Shown: piece after piece, positions 37,066 to 46,004 of the stretch
Position numbering within the stretch: position 1 is the first letter of the stretch
Layout: each line of letters begins with the position of its first letter
DNA from: Paulinella micropora
Taxonomy: Eukaryota; Cercozoa; Imbricatea; Euglyphida; Paulinellidae
Assembly (NCBI GenBank): GCA_019918135.1
Contig: WBZZ01006266.1
Location: 248,001-312,000 of the forward strand
Length of the DNA stretch: 64,000 nucleotides
Direction: 5' to 3'
Position numbers and translations under genes: made by a program
Notes under the pieces: generated by a model
What the model was told of the DNA's origin: nothing
Databases searched by the model: none
Seen by the model: the letters and a program-made list of their open reading frames with translations, nothing else

Positions 37066-38205
37066 CTACCTCTCCCTCTCCTGCTCTTCATCCTCCTCCT
37101 CGGCGGGAAGCTCGTTCGCGCTGGGGGTCTGATTAGCAGCCGTCATGCCATAGGAGTACAAGTAGAGCTGTTGTTCGGCATTGTCGTCGTCGCCCTGAAA
37201 GAGCCCCGCAAAGCTCTCGTTGTCGCGTAGGAGCCGCGCGTTTTCGGTGCGTATTTTTTTGTCGGCGCGGTGGATAGCCTTGAGCAGGAGGTGGTCGGGC
37301 AGAGTGACGAGACGGTCACCGGCAGGAAGGCGCTGCAGGTTCTTGCGGGGCAGCAGTAGCTCCCTGTGGTGCTGGCAATACACGTAGTCGGCATAGTCGG
37401 AGCGTAGCTCGGCGGCGGCGTTGCGTTCGTCGTTGCCCCGAACGGCCAGGGCCTTGTCGCGGAGGTAGAGGCCGAAGGCGGCGGGGTCCTTGTTGAGTTG
37501 TGTCTGCAGGGACTGATCCAGTGGCTCTCGTCGAGCGCGGGGCTCCGTACTGGAGCCACAGAAGACGTCCGGCAGTAGGTTGACGACCGTGAGGTTGTAG
37601 TGGGAGGACTTGTAGTCCGTCTGGCCCGTCAAGAGCTGGCGCGGTCGGCCGTAGCCGCGCTGCAGCTGCAGCAACATCAGCCTCTGCAGCAGATCCTGCC
37701 ACAACCCCCAGAGCATAATGCCCTCGGGGATCTCAAAGTATTCGCGCGTCTGCTTGATAACAGCACCCCCCCCGGGCCCGGGGCGTTCGTTCTCGTCCTG
37801 TAACAGATCCAACACGTGCCGGTACTCATCGTAGTCGCGCGAGTCGGCGTCGGGGCGGTTCTGCCAGGCCAGCTGCAGCAGCTTCTTGCGGCAGGCTGCG
37901 AAGTCGTTAGGTTCGGGGAAGAGCGGGGGCTGCTTGGGGAGGAGAAAGGTGCCGAGGTTGCCCCCCGGCCCCTCGCGCACTAGCCCCAGCGCCTCGACGC
38001 GGGCCCGACGCTGCTGCACCAGCCGCAGCTCGTTCTTTTCAAAGACGCCGCGGCTCAGCTTGCCTGCCTCCAAGTACCTACGCTGGGTGGCGTCGCTGGC
38101 TGTGACGGGCAGCGCCTCGGTGCACTCCCCGACAAAGGGAGACTTGTAGGTCCCCTTGGTTTCCTCGGGGGCCCAGGCGCGGGCTTCCTCTTCGTCCTCT
38201 TCCAC
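37066..38205 (-). CDS. Acidic-tailed protein overlapping the ATPase gene, 379 residues
   Basis: Open from a GTG at 38205 to 37066; there is no ATG near the start. Well-behaved coding composition with charged helices (KNELRLVQQRRARVEALGLVREG, DKKIRTENARLLRDNESFAGLF) and an acidic end (NELPAEEEDEEQERER). It overlaps the ATPase frame by 150 bp across G-rich sequence, in the same orientation. The lack of an ATG and the smooth composition up to the overlap suggest that it is normally translated together with the upstream gene or through an unseen exon; I cannot decide which. No domain recognised. Confidence 0.6.
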   Translation of the reverse strand: MEEDEEEARAWAPEETKGTYKSPFVGECTEALPVTASDATQRRYLEAGKLSRGVFEKNELRLVQQRRARVEALGLVREGPGGNLGTFLLPKQPPLFPEPNDFAACRKKLLQLAWQNRPDADSRDYDEYRHVLDLLQDENERPGPGGGAVIKQTREYFEIPEGIMLWGLWQDLLQRLMLLQLQRGYGRPRQLLTGQTDYKSSHYNLTVVNLLPDVFCGSSTEPRARREPLDQSLQTQLNKDPAAFGLYLRDKALAVRGNDERNAAAELRSDYADYVYCQHHRELLLPRKNLQRLPAGDRLVTLPDHLLLKAIHRADKKIRTENARLLRDNESFAGLFQGDDDNAEQQLYLYSYGMTAANQTPSANELPAEEEDEEQERER

Positions 38206-40442
38206 CTCCCCGCCCCCCCCCCCCTGCGCCCCCCGCCACGCCTTTTCTTGTAGGGCGGGCGCCCCCCGCCGTCGTCGTCGTACTGGCCGTCGCCATCATC
38301 GGCAGGGTCGCTGGCTCGGTAGAGCCCGCTGCGCGTGTCACCACCCCGGTCGCCGCGCCGCGCCGGCCCCCCTCCGGCGGCGCGGCCGAAGAAGGCCTCT
38401 GCCAAGCTGTAGAGAACCTGGCGCTGCTGCGGCTGTTGCAGCTCCTGCGGTGCGAGCAGGCCGACGGCCTGCATGATCACGCTGGGGTCTTCGTCGTTGA
38501 GGAAGGGCTCTAGAAAGGCAAACTGCACCAGTGAGGGGGGTCTGCCCAGCGGCAGCCCATGATCGGTACCGAGTGCCGGGTCAATCAGCGGGCTCACTGA
38601 CGAGTGAAACACGATTTCAATGGCGCGGCGGATAGCTACCAGCTTGATCAGGGCACACAGGCGGTGGATGAAGCGCTGCAGGTTCAGGCGCCTGACTCCC
38701 TTCTTCATGGCTTCGACACAAAACTCCTCCATGACCGTGGAGGTCACGTGCAGCTTCACGGGTGACACAAAGCCCAGCGCCTGCAAGTAATAGTACAGCG
38801 TGATCAGCGCGCCATTGTCCCGGACCCAACGCGCTAGCGCGTGCCGCCGCGCTTCTGCCTCTTCGTCGTCGCCGTCGCCCGCAAAATTGCGCCACGCCTC
38901 ACAACCCGGCCGGACGCGCCCCGGCACGTACCGTGTGTGAAAACGATCCCGCAACGGCTGCGCGAACCGGGACGGGTGTGTGTTGGTGTTCACCAGGTGT
39001 GAACCGCTCACCTGCGCCTGCGTGTACTCGTGGAAACGCTGCCCGGTGTCCTGGTCGGTGCGCATGTACGAAAACCCCACACTGCGGGACCACAGCATGG
39101 CCTTGATCATCTCGGTCTTGTCGTCCTCCTCCATGTTTGGGTTGTGGTTGCCACGGTAGTGTTTGGGCAGCTCGTCCATTACCGTCACCTGCCCGGTAAA
39201 GTTGAAGTTACCGGCCAGCGCCTTGGCCGACATCCCTAGCTGTGCGCGCACGGCCCCTTGCAGCAGGCAGTGCTCAGTCAGCAGCTGGTGCAGATGCGAC
39301 TTGCCCGTGCCCGGCGGGCCGTACATCAGCAGGTGAAAGAACGTGCCTACGGCCCCGGCCGTCTGCGCCGCCGCCAGACAAACCTGGAACTCTTCGTTCA
39401 GCGGACCCCGGTAGATCGCCTCCAACAACGTGTTCAAGCGCACCAGCTGGCAGTCAGCCACTCCCAAGTTGTTCACGGTCAGTGCCTGGTACGAGTAGAA
39501 CGAGGGTGGCAACTTCAGCCCCGGCGTGAACGGGGACAACCGGCCCTTGCGCACTTGCTCCCACGCCGCCGCCTGCGCGTCCGAACACCCCCCGCCCCGC
39601 CCCAGCGTGCTCAGAACCAACGGCTCCACACGCCGGCGCAGCTTCTGCATTTCCAGCCAAGTATAGTGCGCGCTCTCTTCCTCGTCCCACGCCCGTTGCG
39701 TGCGCTTCGCCGCCACCTCCGCCTGGATGCGCGCGCGCCCCTCCGCCATCATGCGTCGTACCGTCGCCTCGTTCGCCGCTGCCCCGCCCCCACTCGCCGG
39801 CCGCAGCTCCTGCGCCAGCCGCCGCGCCTCCGCCCGCAGCTGCGCCGGCTCCAGGTTGTCACCTGCCTGCCCCAGCAAGTCCGCCAGCAACTCTTCCTCG
39901 GGCATCGGCGCTTCCTCTACCAGGTCCGTCGGGCGCGGCAACGGCAGGCGCAGGTTCGCAAACGACGCGCAGGGGAGCCCGCCTGGCAAACGCCAGAAGA
40001 AGTTGGGCCACGGCACTACAAAACCCTCACCAGCGCGAAAGTAGCTGCCCTCCTGCACCTGCTCCGGCAGAACGTCCGCCGGCAGCCCAAAGCGCATGTA
40101 CTTGGGCTTCATAAACACTGCCGGGTCCAGCACGGTGCCCGCGCGCACACGCCCACCACCCGCACTGTCGCGCAGGCACCTGCGTACTTGCCCCTCGTCA
40201 CGCGGGATGCGCACGTACTTCACCATGCTTGTGTAGCGCTCCAGCGTCTCACACGCCTGCCGCAAATACCGACGGTACGTCAGCACCAGCGGGCACTTGG
40301 TAAAGGGTGGTCGTGTCTTGGCCCTGGAGCTCCGCCCCTTGCCGCCGCCGCCGCCACCACCACCCCTTGGCCCTCGACGCCCCCTGCCCTTCGCCTCGTC
40401 CTCCTCCGCCTCCGCTTCTACCAGCTGTTCACGAAACGACAC
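38055..40442 (-). CDS. P-loop (AAA+/SF3-helicase-like) ATPase, about 790 residues
   Basis: A Walker A motif MYGPPGTGKSHLHQLL lies at about residue 375 and a Walker B-like VTVMDELP at about 417. A sensor-1-like VNTNTHPSRF follows near 485, and an arginine-finger-like PLRDRFHTRYVPG near 495. This order and spacing fit an AAA+ or superfamily 3 helicase core of the kind found in viral replication and packaging NTPases. N-terminal to it are a Gly/Arg-rich stretch (about 20-45) and a long helical domain; after it come helices (EEFCVEAMKKGVRRLNLQRF) and an Arg/Gly-rich tail. The frame starts without an ATG (the first is at 40226), and a probable intron (40425-40492) would join it in phase to the frame at 40494-41047. 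I cannot place it in a named family. Confidence 0.72.
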   Translation of the reverse strand: MSFREQLVEAEAEEDEAKGRGRRGPRGGGGGGGGKGRSSRAKTRPPFTKCPLVLTYRRYLRQACETLERYTSMVKYVRIPRDEGQVRRCLRDSAGGGRVRAGTVLDPAVFMKPKYMRFGLPADVLPEQVQEGSYFRAGEGFVVPWPNFFWRLPGGLPCASFANLRLPLPRPTDLVEEAPMPEEELLADLLGQAGDNLEPAQLRAEARRLAQELRPASGGGAAANEATVRRMMAEGRARIQAEVAAKRTQRAWDEEESAHYTWLEMQKLRRRVEPLVLSTLGRGGGCSDAQAAAWEQVRKGRLSPFTPGLKLPPSFYSYQALTVNNLGVADCQLVRLNTLLEAIYRGPLNEEFQVCLAAAQTAGAVGTFFHLLMYGPPGTGKSHLHQLLTEHCLLQGAVRAQLGMSAKALAGNFNFTGQVTVMDELPKHYRGNHNPNMEEDDKTEMIKAMLWSRSVGFSYMRTDQDTGQRFHEYTQAQVSGSHLVNTNTHPSRFAQPLRDRFHTRYVPGRVRPGCEAWRNFAGDGDDEEAEARRHALARWVRDNGALITLYYYLQALGFVSPVKLHVTSTVMEEFCVEAMKKGVRRLNLQRFIHRLCALIKLVAIRRAIEIVFHSSVSPLIDPALGTDHGLPLGRPPSLVQFAFLEPFLNDEDPSVIMQAVGLLAPQELQQPQQRQVLYSLAEAFFGRAAGGGPARRGDRGGDTRSGLYRASDPADDGDGQYDDDGGGRPPYKKRRGGGRRGGGAGRWKRTKRKPAPGPPRKPRGPTSLPLSGSAPRRCPSQPATPPSVGTWRQAS

Positions 40443-41047
40443 AAGTTAAAATCGACCCGGTTGATCCACAGCCACAGCGAGTGCCCTACCACCTGCTTGT
40501 TCTCGTTCATCAAGACTGAGATCGCCTTCACACTGTGCGGGATCCCGCGCGACCCTAACCCGCTGCCTTGCAACTGGGGGTGGCTCGCAATCGCCCACCA
40601 CAGTGCCACCAGCATGCTGTACCCCTCTGTCAACACGTTGCTCGCGTCCGAACCAAACGGTGTCGGGCGGCACAGGAAGCGCGAAGGCAGCGTTACCTGC
40701 AAACAGCACTGTGCATCACGGATCAGATCTCGTTTAGCTCCAGCCAGCCCCACAGGAACATTTCCTTCTGCACCACCGCTGCCACTCGGCGGCGGCGCTG
40801 CCCCACGTTCGTTCGGCCCGTTCTGCTCGAAAAGGGTAGTCTCTCCCATCTCGGGCTCCCACGTCTTGTCTTCCTTCCCTTCTCGCAGCGTGTCCCGCCC
40901 TCTCTCCTTCTCCTCCTGCTGCTCCTCGTCCTCTTCCTCGTCATCATCATCCTGCAACGCTGACTCAAAAGGGTGACAGCCTGCAAAGCCGTGCAGCTCC
41001 TCTGGCTCGGGCCAGGGTCGTGCACTGGCTTTGGTGCTCCCGGCCAT
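40418..41047 (-). CDS. Probable first exon of the ATPase gene, or separate 209-residue protein
   Basis: The ATG at 41047 (MAGSTKASARPWPEPEELHGF) begins an acidic region (DDDDEEEDEEQQEEKERGRD), then a Gly/Ala-rich linker and a compact domain (DAQCCLQVTLPSRFLCRPTPFGSDASNVLTEGY kept in pieces here) with several cysteines. As an unspliced gene it would end at 40418, overlapping the ATPase frame by 25 bp. Because that frame lacks an ATG and a GT...TTTTAAC...CAG intron fits in phase, this is more likely the N-terminal exon of one protein of about 975 residues. Divergent from the RING gene at 41418. Confidence 0.65.
   Translation of the reverse strand: MAGSTKASARPWPEPEELHGFAGCHPFESALQDDDDEEEDEEQQEEKERGRDTLREGKEDKTWEPEMGETTLFEQNGPNERGAAPPPSGSGGAEGNVPVGLAGAKRDLIRDAQCCLQVTLPSRFLCRPTPFGSDASNVLTEGYSMLVALWWAIASHPQLQGSGLGSRGIPHSVKAISVLMNENKQVVGHSLWLWINRVDFNLCRFVNSW
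40425..40492 (-). other. Probable 68-nt spliceosomal intron in the ATPase gene
   Basis: On the minus strand: CAG|GTGGTA ... TTTTAAC ... TTTCGTGAACAG|CTG. Removing it joins codon 185 of the upstream frame to the ATPase frame in phase 0 and gives that frame an ATG start. The 5' site is weaker than in the two introns at 41817 and 42731; GTAGGG three bases later is an equally phased alternative. Confidence 0.45.
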
Positions 41048-41255
41048 GAGTTTAGATTTTCTCTAACTACCGGACTTGGCCACGAGGCCCAAAATGACAC
41101 ACTGGCCAGAAAAGAGGAGGGGGGGGGGTGCGAGGGTGGAGGGGGGGGGGGTGAAAGACGACGGGTTTTATTCACAATTATTGCAAGCACCAGCGCTTCG
41201 CTCAAGGGAGAGGGGTGGGGGAGGGGATAGAAGGGAAAGAAGGACATAAAGACAA

Positions 41256-41283
41256 GGGAGGGGGGGGGGGCGCCTCCCCCCCC
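41256..41283. promoter_or_regulatory. G-run/CGCCT/C-run palindrome in divergent gap
   Basis: GGGAG, a G run, CGCCT and a C run, placed between the divergent starts at 41047 (minus) and 41418 (plus). The 370-bp gap also has G-rich blocks at 41115-41150 and no gene. Confidence 0.55.
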
Positions 41284-41417
41284 TGCCCCTTCTCCCTGCG
41301 CCTCTTTTTTTTGGGGGAGGGGAGAGGGTTAGTTGTGGGAAAAACAAGGCCCGTGTATCATTTTGCTTGTGGTATTCTTTAAGCAGAACCCCAAAAAACC
41401 AAACAGACGAAAAGGAA

Positions 41418-42033
41418 ATGGACCCAGAGCCCTTGCCTGTCAGACTGTTGCGAGCGCAGATCAGTCGTCTCCAGGCGGAGGTGGAGGCTAACAGTCTCGA
41501 GCTTAGAATCTGTGACTCGACGTCTAGGCTTTTGATGCAGGAAATGTCCAGTTTACGTCAAAGGATTAAGAACTCAGAGTTTTCACTGAGTGTTTTGGGG
41601 ACAGAGTCCAAAGCGCTAACTCTGAAATTAAAACCAAACGGACAGCCGACAGCTTCTCGGTTGCAACCTGAAAAAGCCCCAGCCAAGGCTCCAACATCAG
41701 GACCAGTTGGTTCGCCCACACCGTCCTCTCCGGCTGCAAAAGAGACTGGCATATTCCTAGAACAAGCCGAGCCCAGAAATGCTGACCCACTCCTTTGTGT
41801 AACATGCGTAGACAAGGTACTGATAAAAACTCGCCGCGCCTTGGCGTGTTTATTGTGTTGTGTGTGTGTCACAGGAGGTAAATGTCGTGTGCTTTCCGTG
41901 CGGACACGCTGCGCTCTGTGACGAATGTGCAGCAAAGGTAGATAGTTCACAGAGTATTTTTAGGTGCGTCAGCTGCAATGACATGGTCATGGAAACCAGA
42001 ACAGTCTATTTCACGGGGTTCCGCGGGGATTAG
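41418..42033 (+). CDS. IAP-type RING finger protein, two exons, 185 residues
   Basis: Exon 1 is 41418-41816 and exon 2 is 41875-42033. Exon 1 encodes a coiled coil (residues 5-75), a Pro/Ser linker and LCVTCVDK. Exon 2 continues EVNVVCFPCGHAALCDEC, then a spaced CVSC. Together they make a complete C3HC4 RING of the inhibitor-of-apoptosis kind, where the motif C-x-x-C-x-D-K-E-V-x-x-V-x-x-x-P-C-G-H is characteristic. Unspliced, the frame would lose the second half of the RING. RINGs of this class act as E3 ubiquitin ligases and often control cell death; there is no BIR domain here. The ATG at 41418 is preferred to an upstream TTG. It is followed after 45 bp by another spliced gene on the same strand. 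Confidence 0.85.
41817..41874 (+). other. 58-nt spliceosomal intron in the RING gene
   Basis: AAG|GTACTG at the 5' end and TGTGTGTCACAG|GAG at the 3' end, phase 0. The upstream T/G-rich tract is pyrimidine-poor but ends in a good CACAG. The junction falls inside the RING (DK|EV), and only the spliced reading gives all zinc ligands. Confidence 0.82.
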
Positions 42034-42078
42034 GGGGCTTTCCTTCCCCCCTTCCTTACCAAGTCAAAAAACCTGCGG

Positions 42079-43450
42079 ATGTTGCAGCGTGACAGCACGC
42101 CCGTGCATTTTCTAGCATTTTGTGTTGGCGAAGAGAAACGGTATAGCCGGGGGCTAGAGGAGGTGTCTACAGAACTAGAGCACAGGTTGGGACAACCCTG
42201 TCCAAGCCTGTCACAGACAGGACTCAGCCAAGAACAGGAGTCGGTAAAAACCTGCCAAAGTCTGGTAGAGGAGCTCTGGGCCCGGGTGGAAAAAGCTTGG
42301 CAGCCATCGACGGAAGATCCCCCGCTCGGTAGAGAGTTGGTTAAGCTGCAGGCTCGGATTCTGTGCGTCCTTTGGCAGATGAAAGAAATAAAGACGGGCA
42401 GCGCTTCCCTGGGCAACAACCCCGCGCTGTTCTGGTGGCTTTACAAACACACAGAATCGGAGCTGGAGCGTTGGCTAAGTCTGGCCACCAAACAAGCGCT
42501 TGAGGTTAATTTCTTGAAAAATCCTTTCTTCCTCGAGTCGTATGGAAAACTGAGCAGTATGGAGCTTATTAGAACAAACCTTACTTTTCAAAGCTTCTTG
42601 CACATGTCCCACGTAATAAATAGAATCGAATCCAGGAGGTTACCGCAGCACGGAAAGCTTGCCCTAGAACTACAAAGGGAATACGTCGCAGGCGCGTTGG
42701 TGGGCTACGTGCTGTCGATTCTATTCCGAAGTGAGCCAAGGCTTAGACAAGGAATTTCTGGTATTTCCCTTTGCAGGCGCCGCCACTTCTCGGCTGGTGC
42801 GTGTACAGTGTACGAGGAACTTATGGAGCAGTACAAGCGAGTGGGCCCCGACCGATCACGAGTGGCTGTCTTTGGAGTATGCGCAGGGTAGCCCCACGCA
42901 TGCATTTGCCCAGATATGCTTGTATACCTCGTGCCTGCCACGTCCACAAACCCCGCAACAAAGTGTGGACATGCTCTACCGCTGGGCTTCGCAAAGGACG
43001 CCCCCCACAGACGAACTAAGAAGTATGTCCGCGTATAGCGGGCCGTGGGGAGACTCGGCTGGCCGACAACTAAAAATAATCATAGAGCAGATTGCCAGCG
43101 CTAGTACTACCCCACTGGACGCCTGGAGCTGTGAACAAAAGCAGCCGCCCTTTGCAACGCCAGGCATAGCTTTGTGGGCGGGCATCTTTGCGTGTTTTTG
43201 GGTGATCCGGCAGCTGCAGCGCACGCGAGCACTGGCGCCCCAGCCACCGTCCACGCCCACGCCCTCGCCCCCTCCTCCTCACTCTGCCCCTCCACTACAG
43301 CAGCAGCGGCAGTCATTCACACCGCCACAGTTCGTGCCCTTCGACGACGATGATGATCTAGCCCCGCCGTTAGTGCTAGAGAAAGATTGTACCGACACAC
43401 TTTTCCTACACAACGAAGGCAGCCCTCTTACTAGCTTTTTTTTGCCCTAA
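42079..43450 (+). CDS. Single-pass membrane protein with proline-rich tail, two exons, 441 residues
   Basis: Exon 1 is 42079-42730 and exon 2 is 42777-43450. The ATG at 42079 gives MLQRDSTPVHFLAF. The protein has a helical N-terminal half (residues 25-200) and a mixed middle part. Near residue 345 a membrane span, GIALWAGIFACFWVI, is followed by basic RQLQR and a Pro-rich tail (PPSTPTPSPPPP) that ends in an acidic DDDDDLAPP stretch. There is no signal peptide, so the orientation is probably N-out or tail-proximal type; the proline-rich tail is a possible SH3 or WW ligand. No family recognised. It follows the RING gene by 45 bp and may be co-regulated with it. Confidence 0.75.
42731..42776 (+). 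other. 46-nt spliceosomal intron in the membrane-protein gene
   Basis: CGAA|GTGAGC at the 5' end and GGTATTTCCCTTTGCAG|GCG at the 3' end, phase 1. The 5' site and pyrimidine tract are near-consensus. Splicing joins two long frames that each look coding only on their own side of the intron. Confidence 0.8.
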
Positions 43451-43599
43451 ACCCGCCCACCGAATCATTGCACACACACGTGCTTGATCCCGCCGTGACT
43501 TACTTCCTTTTAACAATAAATTTTTTTTTGTACACAACAGTCAAGAAGAGAAAATTTCTTTTTAAAAAAGGGGAAAAAGCTGCAACTAGAAATTTTCTT

Positions 43600-44330
43600 T
43601 TACAAGGGCGTCTTGTTCGGCTCCGGCGTGTGGTAATATAGTGCCAGCGCGTAATTCGAACACTCGTCCAAAAATGACCGGCCATGAGTACAGTAATCCT
43701 GCGCGTGAAGCCAAAAGTCCAGCTTGGACCAGGCGGCGGTTTGCCAAGCTACGTAAAAGGAGGAACGATTGCGACCGTACACCAAGAATTCCAGCCATGG
43801 CATGTACAGCAGTGCCTGGTTAGGCTTCTACTCGTCCCCAAGCGTCACGCACGGATTCGCAGAGGCTTCCTTGGTACAAAATCCACAGGGCCCTTGCGTG
43901 TGTACATGCTGGGAGTAGGAACCCAACGCCACGGTGTAGTTGCGCAGCCTGATTAGCAGCTCAGGAACACGTACCGGGGCGTAGGCGCGCAAAGCCTCCT
44001 GGAACCACGAGGACCAAAAACTTCGGGCTTCTTGGCACTGGTACGGCAAATCTCCAAACAGAGCACCAGCAACGCCCTGCGCGCCATGTTGCGCAGAAAA
44101 AAAACCAGCTCAGAGGTAATCCGCCCGTCTTTGCACAATATGCATTTCCATTTCTTCGTCACTGTCACGCTTTGGCAGACCAGCACAAAGGCAAAACTGC
44201 TGTCTAGTTCCAGTGCATACATGCGCAAAGGCAAGTACGCTTCGCGAACGCCCATACTACACTGCAGCAGGACGGGTCCATTGGCAGCGGCTTTGCTCGC
44301 GTCAAACACTACGCACCTGTCTAGGAGAGA
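43600..44330 (-). pseudogene. Disrupted orphan gene
   Basis: Coding-like sequence on the minus strand runs from about 44330 (CVVFDASKAAANGPVLLQ; the first ATG is at 44255) through a CILCKDGR pair and a helix (FLRNMARRALLVL). It then continues in another frame (EARSFWSSWFQEALRAYAP, ELLIRLRNYTVALG) to about 43600. Two breaks are needed to follow it. A pyrimidine tract ending CTCCTAGACAG at about 44320 looks like a 3' splice site, so the true first exon may be upstream. No family recognised. Confidence 0.45.
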
Positions 44331-44500
44331 AAGAGAGGGAAGCAGGAGAAAGAAACAATGTGGGGCCGAGGGGGGAGGGGGAGGGGCGAGAGGATGCACA
44401 AGGGGAAAGAAAGGAGAGGGAGGAAAGAGCGAGAGGGCGCAGGAAAAAAGAGGCAGGTGAAAAAGGATGGGAAGAGGGGGAGAATTCTTTGTATAAGGCC

Positions 44501-45772
44501 ATGGGTAGCTCAGCCCTAAATCTGCTGAGCATTGTCGATCGTCTCGTTCTTAGGAACTGCTGTAGCCCGGGACACGGTCCTAGCGACAAGATGGCAATCT
44601 TGTGCCACTCATTGCAACCGTCGCAGCGCGACGGCTCTGGCCAAAAGGAACTTTGTTTAGCTAATGCCTCTCACACATTGTCTGTCGTGCACGACAAGGA
44701 GATTGTTGTCGTGCTGCCCAACCCGGCCGAGCAAAAGCTGTACGCCAAGCCCAGAGATTTGTTGCAGGGCTTTCATCCACTGGAGTGGATACTGCTACTT
44801 CAGGACGAGGATGACAAGAGCCAAACCAGCACTGCCATCAGCTCCCTAACGCTTTCTTTGCTCTATGCCTCTGCACAATACGCGCTGGCCACGAAAGGCT
44901 TCTGCGCGGCGCCCACCAGCCTAGTCCGAGGGGACACTTCCAGCAAATTAAAGCCAGGGGCAACTTATCTTGTATCACAGGGCGTGCGTGAACCCAACTT
45001 CTTGGACGCCGCTGCAGACACCAAAAACATCGCAGACTTCGCAAACTTCACTGCCAGGTTGCTCAGCTATTGTGACAGGTTGGGCCTGCTTTGGTGGGAT
45101 GTGTGCCCCGCAGATTGGGTGCGGGTAGGCAGCAAAAGCCTGCACACCATACCCCCGTGGCGCCTGGCTTGGATCCACGCCGACTGCATGTCACCGCAGT
45201 CTCTTAGGGCCGCCAACGCGCTTTCGTGGTATCTTAATACGCTCTGCATGCAGGCGTCCATCGTTCAGGACAGCCCCCTCTCGGCAGAGCAGCCCGAGCC
45301 GTCCCCCCAAGACCATGACGACGAGCTGGCCCCCCAAGACCATGACGACGGGGGAAAGGCCACGCGCGCGGTGCTCCAAGTGCTGACCAAACCCTTGTTC
45401 CGCGCCGCGCGACAGCCCGGCGGGGCACAGCGCGCTTTCTGTGTTCGTTTGTGGCAAATTCTGACACAACGAAACGACGGCGGGCCCTTCCTAGAGGCTT
45501 GGAACAGTCTAGCTAATTCAAACATCGTGCTGCGGTGCCTACCGGCCTCTTTACTAGCCAGCGGCCTTTGCCGGCGCTACCCACCCATCGCGTCGTCGTC
45601 GTCGTCTCTACCCCCAGCAACAACAGCCGCGGGGATCTCGGGCTGGACTCTACAACAGCTGTCGCCTGCCCAGGCCAAAAAGAGCGACTCGCTCATTGCA
45701 GACTTTATGAATTACTGGTTTAGCTACGCGCCCTACATACAAGCCCCGCTAGCGCAGGCCCGCGCTAGCTAG
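44501..45772 (+). CDS. Pseudokinase-like protein, 423 residues
   Basis: The ATG at 44501 (MGSSALNLLSIVDRL) is preceded by TATAAGG. A weak but ordered likeness to the local kinase family appears in the second half. A helix, FANFTARLLSYCDRLG, leads into LLWWDVCPADWVRV, where the catalytic-loop pattern D-x-x-P-x-N would be D-V-C-P-A-D. A LAWIHADC follows in place of a DFG segment, and then SLRAANALSWYLNTL, like SLRSLQLL in the kinases. Key catalytic residues are absent, so a pseudokinase or a degenerate fold is the best guess. A 13-residue acidic duplication (PQDHDDELAPQDHDDG) lies near residue 275. Intact and probably expressed. It faces the disrupted orphan gene head to head. Confidence 0.6.
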   Translation: MGSSALNLLSIVDRLVLRNCCSPGHGPSDKMAILCHSLQPSQRDGSGQKELCLANASHTLSVVHDKEIVVVLPNPAEQKLYAKPRDLLQGFHPLEWILLLQDEDDKSQTSTAISSLTLSLLYASAQYALATKGFCAAPTSLVRGDTSSKLKPGATYLVSQGVREPNFLDAAADTKNIADFANFTARLLSYCDRLGLLWWDVCPADWVRVGSKSLHTIPPWRLAWIHADCMSPQSLRAANALSWYLNTLCMQASIVQDSPLSAEQPEPSPQDHDDELAPQDHDDGGKATRAVLQVLTKPLFRAARQPGGAQRAFCVRLWQILTQRNDGGPFLEAWNSLANSNIVLRCLPASLLASGLCRRYPPIASSSSSLPPATTAAGISGWTLQQLSPAQAKKSDSLIADFMNYWFSYAPYIQAPLAQARAS

Positions 45773-46004
45773 CAAGCTGGTGTGTGTGGGGGGGGGGGGG
45801 GAGAAAGGAGAGTTTAGTATTGGCAGAAAATTAGTTTATCATGCCAAACTCAGCTGCAACTTTCAGTAAAAAAAAATCTGTACTTTTTTTTTGCAAATGC
45901 GTTTTTATCCAGGAAAAAGTGCTCAAGAAAAGCGAATTGACTAGAAAAGAAATTAGCGAGAGGGATAAGGGGAAGAGGAGGGGGGAGAGGAAGGAACCTA
46001 AGTC
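45773..46004. other. A/T-rich gap with G-run, no gene
   Basis: Contains a G-run at 45788-45800, an AAAAAAATCTGTAC/TTTTTTTTGC stretch and a purine-rich block (45940-45995). No coding frame is convincing. Confidence 0.5.

Noticed and set aside
39258-40976. A 572-codon plus-strand frame opposite the ATPase
   Set aside because: It is the antisense of a GC-rich coding region, is Arg/Pro/Gln-rich without domain features, and the minus strand carries a clear Walker ATPase.
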